Made by a program: the position numbers and the translations under genes. The notes beneath the pieces are model-generated. The model did no database searches. It was given only the letters and a program-made list of their open reading frames with translations, and was not told the DNA's origin. Of a stretch of DNA of 51,808 nt, positions 33,110-41,015 are shown in pieces (the stretch's first letter is position 1; each line of letters starts with the position of its first letter). The stretch spans positions 1 through 51,808 of the forward strand of contig CAKZKQ010000064.1 of the NCBI GenBank assembly GCA_937123825.1. The letters run 5' to 3'. The DNA is from an uncultured Pseudomonadota bacterium. Lineage in GTDB: Bacteria > Myxococcota_A > Bradymonadia > Bradymonadales > GCA-2716585.

Positions 33110-36100
33110 ATGATGTTGCAAGTGGGTCGCCGCGTTGGGGCGGTGTTGTTGGGGTTGTGTGTGTGGCTTGGTGCCGCGCAGAGTTGGGCTCAGACAGGGG
33201 TCTCGGCCGACCGGGTGAGTTTGCCTGAGGGGCCTGGGAGTTTGGAGGGGATCGGCGAGAACGTCTCGGTCAACCCGAACATGGGTCAGATGGCTTACAG
33301 CGTGCCGATTCGGGTGCCCAAAGGGTTCCCGATGGTGACGCCCAACCTGTCGCTCTCGTACAGTTCGGGCGGCGGGGGTTCAGTGGTGGGGATGGGGTGG
33401 TCGATGGCGATGCCCAGCATCGAGCGGATGACCTACCGGCGCTTGCCCCAATACAACACCAATGATGACTTTGCCGCTGGTGGCGGTCAGCAGCTTGTGC
33501 GTTTGCCGGGGACGAACCCGCCGGTGTACCGCGCGCGTTATGAGGGAGGGTTTTCCCGGTATACGTGGATGGAAGCGGGGGACGGCAGCGAGGGGTACTG
33601 GATCGCGGAGATGCCCGACGGGTCGAAGGCCTACTTTGGAGCCGATTCGCAGGGGAACATCGTGCCCGAGGCGCGCGATGAGGGTCCAGACGGAACGTTT
33701 TGCTACAAAATGGTGGAGAAGGTCGATGTGTATGGCCATCGGATGGTGGTCTTCTACCGAAAGTTTGGCAACTACGCCCTGCCCACCGAGCTCCAGTACG
33801 TTTTCACCAACGGGGAGCCTTCTTACCGTGTGGCGATGATTTACGAGCCGCGCGAGGATGAGACGGGCCAGGAGTTCTTGTCGGACGGCGCACCGGGTTT
33901 TGATCTTTTGCTGACCCAGCGCCTGGCCCGCGTGGAGATTTTTAGCCACACGCTGCGCATCCGCCGCTATTTCTTGTCTTACGAGAGCTACGCGCAGTCG
34001 GGAGGCTTTACGCGCCTGTCTCGGGTGGAGATGAAGGGTCTGGAGAACGGGACCTATCCGATTGTCTTTGACTTTGGTTACTCCCAGGCGCTCGGCGGCG
34101 TCTGTGAGGGAGACGACTGCCAGGAGCCTTTTGTGGTCGATATGGGCTCATTGGGGGTCAATCTTGCTGCCGGGCGCACAACCCTGGTGGACATCAACGG
34201 CGATGCGCTGCCCGATGTGGTCGATACCTCGCAGCAGGGTGCCCACCGCTTCTTTCTGGGGGCCATGAACGAAGACGGCTCCAGCCAGTTTGAGTTCCCG
34301 GCAATCACCAGTCAGGTGGGCAACACCTCCAGCCACAACCTCAGCTCTCCCTTTGTCCAGGTCCTTGATGTCAACGGCGATGGCCGCAGCGACATGGTCA
34401 ACACCCGTGGCGGTCAGATCCTGGTCAACGATGGCAGCGGAGACTGGAGCGCCATTGAGATCGGCGCCGGGACCGAGGGCTTGGGAGACGCGCTGGGGAG
34501 CGACTTTGAAGAGGGTCAGCTTCAGACGCTTCAGTTCCTGGACTACAACAACGACAAGCTCATCGACGTGATGCGGGCCAACCTGCAAAGCACGACCTTC
34601 TTTGAAAACCGGGGAGAAGAGGGCTTTGAAGTGGTCACCGGAGCCACGCAGCTTGGCGTGGACTTCAGCGCGGTGGGCACGGACCTGACGGACATGAACG
34701 GGGACGGCCTGCTGGACGTGGTGCGCCTGCAGCCCGAGTCCGTGCGGTACTGGCTCAACCTTGGCTGGGGGCGTTTTGCCGACCCTGTGCTCATCGGCAA
34801 CTTGCCTTTGACCCCCGCCGAGGTCGAAATCGCCGAGCTTGAAGACCTCAATGGCGATGGCATGGCTGATTTGGTCATCGTGGTGGGTTCTGCAGTCAAA
34901 GTGGCGCTCAACACCAACGGAGCGGCCTTTGGACAGTTGATGACCTTCCAAAGCAGCGACGTCCAGGGCGACATCCCCGTGCGCGACGAGGCCACCACGG
35001 TCCTCTTTGCCGACATGAACGCCAACGGCTCCAGCGACATTGTCTGGATTGGCTCCAACGGCCAAACGCGCTATCTGGAGCTCTTCCCCATCCGCCCAAA
35101 CCTCCTGTCGCGCATCACCAACGGCATCGGCATGGTCACCGACGTCACCTACGAAACCGCCGCCATCCACATGGCCCGCGACGGCGGCTGGCGCGCCTGG
35201 GAGCACCGCCTGCCGTACCCCATGCAGGTCGTCGCGCAGACCGACACCTATGATCTGCTGACCGACCTCCACGAGATCAACCGCTACCGCTATCACTCCG
35301 GCTTCTACGACGGCATTGAAAAGCAGTACCGCGGCTTTGAGCGCGTCGAAACCCAGATGCCCGGCGATGATTTTCATGAGAGTGGTCTGACGCGCGCCTT
35401 TTACGATGTGGGTGCCGAGGACCCGTACCGCAACGGCCTCATGCTCACTTCAGAGGTCTTCAGCGCCGACCGCCCACTTGGCGCCACCGAAACCATCTTT
35501 GAAGACTGCCCCGTGGCCGAAGTCCCCCAAGGCACCGAGTTCCCTGTGCGCTACGTCTGCCAGACCCGCATGGTCAACACCGTCAAGGAGGGCGCCGACG
35601 AATCCCAGTGGGTCACCACCGAAGCGCGCATGCAATACGACGGCTACGGCAACGTGGTCCGCTCTGAGAACCTGGGCATCACCGCCATCGGTGGCCAGGG
35701 CTGTGAGCCCTGCGCGGACCGCCCCGAGGGGGTCTTTGGAGAGCCCTGCGGGGCGCAGTGCATCGGGGATGAAACCTACGACACCGCCCAGTACGTGCCC
35801 ACCGACCAGACTGGAGGGCGTTGGATCATCTCGACGCCGTTTCGGACCCAGCGTTTTGGGGCCGATGGCAGCGATCTGAAGACCGAAACGCTCAAATACT
35901 ATGATGGTCCCGCGTTTGAGGGGCTGCCGCTGGGCTTTTTGGAGCAAGGCAACGCCACGCGCACCACCGTCAAGGTCTACAAAGACAGCCAGGAGGTCAT
36001 CGAGGCCGCGCGACACCGCTTTGATCGACACGGCAACGCCGTGGAGATGATCGGACCGCTGGGTGAGGTGGATGGACAGACCCACCGCCGCGTCTACACC

Positions 36101-39100
36101 TACGACCGCGACGGTCTGCGCCTGGACACCATGGAAGCGCTGACCGAGGACCGAGATGGGCAGCCCTACCGCCTGCGTCAGCGCTACACTTACGAAGACG
36201 CCTTTGATCGTGTGTCGCTGGGCAGCGGGTGGCTCCTGGTCGAAGATGGACAGGTACAAACCGAGCGCCCCGACAACCTCTACTTCTACGACCAGTTTGG
36301 CCGCATGATCCGACGCGTCCTGCCCGGCAGCGTCAACGCCGGCGCCACCGAAGAAATCTCCTACGACCTCGGCTCGCCCGTCAGCCGCATCATCACCCGC
36401 CATCGCTCCGAACTCGATGGCCAACAAGACATCGAGTCGATCGTGTGCATGGACGGCCGCGGCAGGGCTTACCAAAAGCGCGCGCGGCTGGACAGCGGGC
36501 TTTATCAGGTCACTGGGTTCTCCCGCTACGATGTGCGCGGCCTGGTGGTGGAGACCTTTCAGCCTTACCTGAGCGACTCGGACCAATGCGATTTGAACCC
36601 TCCAGAAGGCACGCTCTCGGCCACGTTCCGCTATGACGCCACCGGTCGGCCGCTGGGCATGACCTCCAGTGATGAGGCCATCTACGGGCAAGCGTCTCAG
36701 AACCGCACAGAGTATGGGCCGCTGGAGCGCACCGTTTTTGACGCCGAGGACATGGATCCTCAAAGCCCGTTCTTCAACACGCCCACCATCACCCGTGTCA
36801 ACGGGCGCGGTGAGGTCGTTGAGCGCCAGCGCTTGCTGGAGGCCGACCAGCCCCCGAGCGTCACCACTCTGCAATACGACGGTCTGGGCAGGATGATTGG
36901 CTACATCGATCCGCAGTCCAACCAGAAGTTTCAGGACTTTGATCTTTTGGGACGCGTGATGCGCATTGAAGATCCCAACACGGGCGCGGAGTTGACCTAC
37001 GAGTACGACGCGGCCAGCAACCTGACCCGCATCATGGATGAGCGCGGCATCATTGCCCGGGCTGCCTTTGACGGTGTCAACCGTCTGATTGAGCGTTGGG
37101 ATGAGAGGGATCGTGAAGGGACGCTGATCGAGCGCTTTTACGACAAGCCCGAGTTGGGCTGCGATCCCCAAAAGTGCACGCTGACACCCTGGCGGATCAG
37201 CGCCGTGTCCTATCCTGGGCTCAATCCGGGAGAGCGCTTTGTGGACACCTTTGGTTACGATGAGCGCAGCCGGCCGATCTGGCGAGGCGTCGAGGCGATG
37301 GGCCACCTCTTTGAGGAGCGCACGGTGTACGACAACGCCAACAGGCCGGTGTCGGTCACCTACGCCGACGGTGGACAGACCCGTCAGGTCTACGATGATG
37401 ACGGGCGCGTGGTGGAGATCCCGGGGTTCTTCTCTGGGGTGACCTTTGATGAGCGCGGGCTGCTCCTGGGCGCCGAGGCGGCCGATGGCACCACGTGCAG
37501 CATGTCCTACGACGATGTGATGCGGCCGTTGCAGCGGGTGACGACCGATGGGCAGGGTGAGGTGTTGCAGGGGTTTGAGTATGCCTACGACCGGATTGGT
37601 CACATTGTTTCGATTGGGGATCTGGCCGAGCCCACCGCTGGATTGCCCACGGCAGACGCGCGCTTTGCCTACGACGCCTGGTACCGGTTGACCGAGGCGA
37701 CGCTGAGCGCGGGCGGCGGTTTTGAGGAGCGCTTGGAGTACACGTATGACTCTGTGGACAAGGTGATGGCACGGGCGTCGTCGCTGGGCAGCAGCAGTCC
37801 CGTGCATGTGCCCTCGTTTGACTACAGCGCCCAGCGTCCGCACGCCGTGTCCGAGGCCGCAGGGGTGACCATGGCCTACGATGAGGCCGGGAACATGGTG
37901 CAGCGCGGTGCGATGACCATGCAGTGGGATTTTCTGGGGCGTTTGGCTGGTGCCCAGGTGGCGGGCCATGATGTGCGTCATGTGTATGGTCACGATGAGC
38001 AGCGCCGCGTGCGTTTGGAGGACGACAGCACCACGATCTACCTCTCGGATGAGTTTGTGGTGCGCGATGGGATCGCGTCGCGCTTTGTGCTCTTTGGCGG
38101 TGCCAAGGCGGCGCGGGTGGAGTCGGATGTGTTGGCCACGGCGTTGATGACGGATTTGGACGACGATGGTCAGATCAACGCCGCCGACGCCTGGCTGTCG
38201 GTGGCGTCCGAGCAAGGGTTTGTGGACGTTGATGAAGCGCAGCCCAGCGCCGCCGGTGCGATGCTCTGGTCCAGCGTGCGGCGTTTGCTGATGGATGACG
38301 GGCCGGTCTTCTTGCACCACGACCACCAGGGGTCTTTGACGTTGGCGACCCAGTCTGTCGATGGGCAAACCCAGGTGGTGGGTCAGCGGCGTTTTTATCC
38401 TGGCGGGGCGGATCGCGGGCCTGCGCTCGGCTTTGTGTCGGAGTATGGCTATACGGGGCAGGAGTTTGATCGGCTCACTGGGCTGAACTACCACCAGCAT
38501 CGTTACCTCGATCCTGTGCTGGGGCGCTGGGTCAGCATCGACCCGGGGTACTACATCGCTGATCCCAACAAGGTCATGCGCGGCGCCCAGGGGACCACGG
38601 CCTACGCCTTTGTCTCCAATGATCCGGTCAACAACGTCGACCTCAACGGACTTGACCGTGTGGCATTGGCGGTGGGTTACACCGACAGCATGACCCAGAC
38701 GATGGTGCAGGACGCTGGCGGCGCCTGGAGAAACAACCCCAACTACGACAACTACATCCACAAACTCGTGGGGCACTTTGTCGCGGATCAGCCCCACACC
38801 GTGCAGCGGGCCGAGGTGGGCGCGGCGGCCAACAACCTCATTGGCCGACACAACTTCACCACACCGGGCTCAGAGCTTGTCCTTCTGGGTCATGGCAGCA
38901 CTGATGGAGCGCGCTTTGGCACCAGCCCCAGCAAAGGCGGTGTGCTGATGAATGCGTCTCAGCTGGTGAGCCTCTTGATCAATGAAGGCCTTCAGCCGGG
39001 CGATCTCAATGGTTTGGAGATCAAACTCCACGGCTGTGCCACGGCCTCGTTGCCCAACTTCTTTGGGACATCGTTGTTCGGGACCTCGTTTGCCCAGAAG

Positions 39101-39391
39101 TTTGCCCAGGCGCTGGCGCAGCGGGGTTTCCGAAACTTCAAAGTCGTGGGTTACCACGGCTTTGTGCGCGAAAGCCGTGTGGCCAAGAACATTGACGGCA
39201 ACGACCAGAACATGGGCACCGAGCACAGCGTCAATGACGCCAGCTTCCAAAGCCACTTTGAGACCACCAACCACAACGGTCGCACCAGGGTGCAGAAGAC
39301 CCACGGCAAGACCACCTTCATGAAGAACCATTGGTTTGGCGGCGGCATGAGGGTCAGGAGGGCCCGAGTCCTCTCACGCAAGGTCCACTGA
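33110..39391 (+). CDS. Exported SpvB/FG-GAP/RHS protein with C-terminal peptidase-like domain
   Basis: The start is ATG 33110, nine bases after GGGAG; earlier TTG and ATG codons are possible. The product is 2093 residues. A Sec signal peptide ends AQSWA (27). An SpvB/TcB-type N-terminal domain (about 45-330) has GENVSVNPNMGQMAYSVPI and LSLSYSSGGG. FG-GAP/integrin-like repeats follow (about 345-650, DINGDALPDVV, DVNGDGRSDM), then many RHS/YD repeats (about 960-1800), a dockerin-like calcium loop (LDDDGQINAADAW, near 1681) and the RHS core end LNYHQHRYLDPVLGRWVSID. The C-terminal 250 residues are unrelated to RHS: LLGHGS (H1928) and KLHGCATA (C1976) resemble clan CD cysteine peptidases. It is a probable shell-encapsulated toxin or surface protein. 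No immunity gene follows. Confidence 0.9.
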   Translation: MMLQVGRRVGAVLLGLCVWLGAAQSWAQTGVSADRVSLPEGPGSLEGIGENVSVNPNMGQMAYSVPIRVPKGFPMVTPNLSLSYSSGGGGSVVGMGWSMAMPSIERMTYRRLPQYNTNDDFAAGGGQQLVRLPGTNPPVYRARYEGGFSRYTWMEAGDGSEGYWIAEMPDGSKAYFGADSQGNIVPEARDEGPDGTFCYKMVEKVDVYGHRMVVFYRKFGNYALPTELQYVFTNGEPSYRVAMIYEPREDETGQEFLSDGAPGFDLLLTQRLARVEIFSHTLRIRRYFLSYESYAQSGGFTRLSRVEMKGLENGTYPIVFDFGYSQALGGVCEGDDCQEPFVVDMGSLGVNLAAGRTTLVDINGDALPDVVDTSQQGAHRFFLGAMNEDGSSQFEFPAITSQVGNTSSHNLSSPFVQVLDVNGDGRSDMVNTRGGQILVNDGSGDWSAIEIGAGTEGLGDALGSDFEEGQLQTLQFLDYNNDKLIDVMRANLQSTTFFENRGEEGFEVVTGATQLGVDFSAVGTDLTDMNGDGLLDVVRLQPESVRYWLNLGWGRFADPVLIGNLPLTPAEVEIAELEDLNGDGMADLVIVVGSAVKVALNTNGAAFGQLMTFQSSDVQGDIPVRDEATTVLFADMNANGSSDIVWIGSNGQTRYLELFPIRPNLLSRITNGIGMVTDVTYETAAIHMARDGGWRAWEHRLPYPMQVVAQTDTYDLLTDLHEINRYRYHSGFYDGIEKQYRGFERVETQMPGDDFHESGLTRAFYDVGAEDPYRNGLMLTSEVFSADRPLGATETIFEDCPVAEVPQGTEFPVRYVCQTRMVNTVKEGADESQWVTTEARMQYDGYGNVVRSENLGITAIGGQGCEPCADRPEGVFGEPCGAQCIGDETYDTAQYVPTDQTGGRWIISTPFRTQRFGADGSDLKTETLKYYDGPAFEGLPLGFLEQGNATRTTVKVYKDSQEVIEAARHRFDRHGNAVEMIGPLGEVDGQTHRRVYTYDRDGLRLDTMEALTEDRDGQPYRLRQRYTYEDAFDRVSLGSGWLLVEDGQVQTERPDNLYFYDQFGRMIRRVLPGSVNAGATEEISYDLGSPVSRIITRHRSELDGQQDIESIVCMDGRGRAYQKRARLDSGLYQVTGFSRYDVRGLVVETFQPYLSDSDQCDLNPPEGTLSATFRYDATGRPLGMTSSDEAIYGQASQNRTEYGPLERTVFDAEDMDPQSPFFNTPTITRVNGRGEVVERQRLLEADQPPSVTTLQYDGLGRMIGYIDPQSNQKFQDFDLLGRVMRIEDPNTGAELTYEYDAASNLTRIMDERGIIARAAFDGVNRLIERWDERDREGTLIERFYDKPELGCDPQKCTLTPWRISAVSYPGLNPGERFVDTFGYDERSRPIWRGVEAMGHLFEERTVYDNANRPVSVTYADGGQTRQVYDDDGRVVEIPGFFSGVTFDERGLLLGAEAADGTTCSMSYDDVMRPLQRVTTDGQGEVLQGFEYAYDRIGHIVSIGDLAEPTAGLPTADARFAYDAWYRLTEATLSAGGGFEERLEYTYDSVDKVMARASSLGSSSPVHVPSFDYSAQRPHAVSEAAGVTMAYDEAGNMVQRGAMTMQWDFLGRLAGAQVAGHDVRHVYGHDEQRRVRLEDDSTTIYLSDEFVVRDGIASRFVLFGGAKAARVESDVLATALMTDLDDDGQINAADAWLSVASEQGFVDVDEAQPSAAGAMLWSSVRRLLMDDGPVFLHHDHQGSLTLATQSVDGQTQVVGQRRFYPGGADRGPALGFVSEYGYTGQEFDRLTGLNYHQHRYLDPVLGRWVSIDPGYYIADPNKVMRGAQGTTAYAFVSNDPVNNVDLNGLDRVALAVGYTDSMTQTMVQDAGGAWRNNPNYDNYIHKLVGHFVADQPHTVQRAEVGAAANNLIGRHNFTTPGSELVLLGHGSTDGARFGTSPSKGGVLMNASQLVSLLINEGLQPGDLNGLEIKLHGCATASLPNFFGTSLFGTSFAQKFAQALAQRGFRNFKVVGYHGFVRESRVAKNIDGNDQNMGTEHSVNDASFQSHFETTNHNGRTRVQKTHGKTTFMKNHWFGGGMRVRRARVLSRKVH

Positions 39392-39456
39392 CGCCTCAGT
39401 CCCTGGACGTTGTCTGAATGTCATGGTGACCAGCGATGGGGTTTGTCGAGCGTTGA

Positions 39457-39491
39457 CGACGACAGAGCCGATGCCATCGGTTCTTACGTCG
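39457..39491. terminator. Bidirectional hairpin between convergent genes
   Basis: Outer arms CGACG and CGTCG, a two-by-two internal loop, and inner arms AGAGCCGAT and ATCGGTTCT (one G-T pair) close a three-base loop. It sits between the stops of the RHS and channel genes. There is no T-run, so it may act by structure only. Confidence 0.5.
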
Positions 39492-39503
39492 ATGGGAGAT
39501 GCC

Positions 39504-40919
39504 TCAGCGCCGACGGCGCAGAGCAGGGGCCTTGCGGGCGATGACCACGATCTGGTCGTTGCTCTGCAAGGTCTGCTCGGGCGGCGGGTTGGTGAAGGTC
39601 TCCCGGTTGCCTTCGGCGTCGGTGCGCTCAATGGCCACCAGGATCGCCCGGTGCTTGTCTTGCAAGACCTGGCTGGCCTCTTTGACCGAGTGTTCCACCA
39701 GGGTTTTGGGCACCTCCAGCTTAAAGAACTGGTTGCCTTCGCCCACCGTCATCAACTCGTTGACCAGCCCCGAGATGCCCCGGTTGCGCATGTTCATGGC
39801 GATGAGCGTGCCGGCGTACTCGTCGCCCACCACGATCTCCTCAACGCCCATGATCTTCAGGTGGGCGCCGTTTTCACGGTTGAGCAGCTCCACGCTGGTG
39901 AAGATCTCCGGGTTCATGCGCTCGATGGCGATCGCGGCCAACACCGTCCGCGCGTCGATGTCCTGGCCACCGCGCTCTCTGGTCGTGTCGGCCAGCAGCA
40001 GCGCCCGGTCGGCGTACTCCACGCCGCACTCCTTGAGGGTGCTAAGCTGGGTAAAGTCCCCGCTGATCACAAAGAGCAGCTCCGGGTCGATCTGATGGTC
40101 GCCAAGGTCTGGCTCTTCTTCAAACTCGGCCACCAGCACCACCCCGTTGCGCACATGCCTGGGGTCTTTGGACAATTCGCGCAGGATCGTCTTGCCCGAG
40201 CGGTTCCAGCCGCAGATGACGATGTGGTGCCTGAGTTCTTCGATTTCCATGGTCCTCACATTGATGTTGCGCAGCCGCTCGACCATCACCGCCGAGACCA
40301 CACCGGTAAAGATCGCAAAGAGCGTCAGACCCCCCAGCATCACCCCCAGCGTAAGCATCTTGCCCGCCGTGGTCTGCGCCTCGCCGCCGACAGGCTCTCC
40401 GGCGATCAGGGTCATCACCGCCCACCACAGCCCCTGCTCCAGGCTGCCAAAGTCGGGGTGTCCGTGACCCTCCAGCACCCGGATCCCCATGGCGCTGGCC
40501 AAAACCACGATGGCGATGATCATCATCAAAATCAACGCCTCGCCGCCTGCTCCGCTGAAGACCGACGAGATGGTCCGCAGCCGTCGGGTCAAAAGCAAGC
40601 CCATCCTGAAGATCCGCAGCAAACGCAGCAAGCGCAGCAGACGCAGTGAGCGGACCCAGGGGATGACGGCGATGATGTCGATCCAGTACTGGCGGAAGAA
40701 GCGAGACTTCTTGCGCGCCACGTAGTAGCGGATGGACAACTCGGCAATGAAGATGCCCGTGAAGATGTCCCCGATGAGCGCCACTTGATGGCGTATCGTG
40801 GGGTCATGCAGCGAGAGCTCCACGATCAGCAGCGCCACCGACGCCAGGATCATGATCATGATCGTGGTGTCCACCACCGGGTGGTGGATGAATTGGTGGA
40901 GCTTCTGGCGCAAAGTCAT
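39504..40919 (-). CDS. Voltage-gated-channel-like membrane protein with RCK domains and no GYG filter
   Basis: The start is ATG 40919 (MTLRQKLHQFI), with GGGAG upstream; a further ATG at 40970 lacks a site. The product is 471 residues. Four helices form a voltage-sensor-like module with an Arg-rich S4 (RSLRLLRLLRLLRIFRMG). Two more helices flank the pore, WWAVMTLIAGEPVGGE. The pore helix matches K+ channels, but TVGYGD is replaced by IAGEPVGG (from T170), so K+ selectivity cannot be assumed. After S6 comes a TrkA-N/RCK domain (HHIVICGWNRSGKTILREL) and a TrkA-C-like end. The ligand-gated role through RCK is family knowledge; the ion is unknown. It converges on the RHS gene and lies 96 bases downstream of the transpeptidase gene. 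Confidence 0.88.
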   Translation of the reverse strand: MTLRQKLHQFIHHPVVDTTIMIMILASVALLIVELSLHDPTIRHQVALIGDIFTGIFIAELSIRYYVARKKSRFFRQYWIDIIAVIPWVRSLRLLRLLRLLRIFRMGLLLTRRLRTISSVFSGAGGEALILMMIIAIVVLASAMGIRVLEGHGHPDFGSLEQGLWWAVMTLIAGEPVGGEAQTTAGKMLTLGVMLGGLTLFAIFTGVVSAVMVERLRNINVRTMEIEELRHHIVICGWNRSGKTILRELSKDPRHVRNGVVLVAEFEEEPDLGDHQIDPELLFVISGDFTQLSTLKECGVEYADRALLLADTTRERGGQDIDARTVLAAIAIERMNPEIFTSVELLNRENGAHLKIMGVEEIVVGDEYAGTLIAMNMRNRGISGLVNELMTVGEGNQFFKLEVPKTLVEHSVKEASQVLQDKHRAILVAIERTDAEGNRETFTNPPPEQTLQSNDQIVVIARKAPALRRRR

Positions 40920-41015
40920 GGCGAGGCTCCCTTTGGAGGGGGGATGGGGGCGGTGGCTGATGCGCCGCAAGCCCGAGGCTGGTCAGGGCACAGGGGACTT
41001 GCGTTGGGGATGAAC

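Noticed and set aside
35450..38851. A long antisense open frame within the RHS gene.
   Set aside because: Low-information composition and no domain; the sense frame carries clear RHS repeats.
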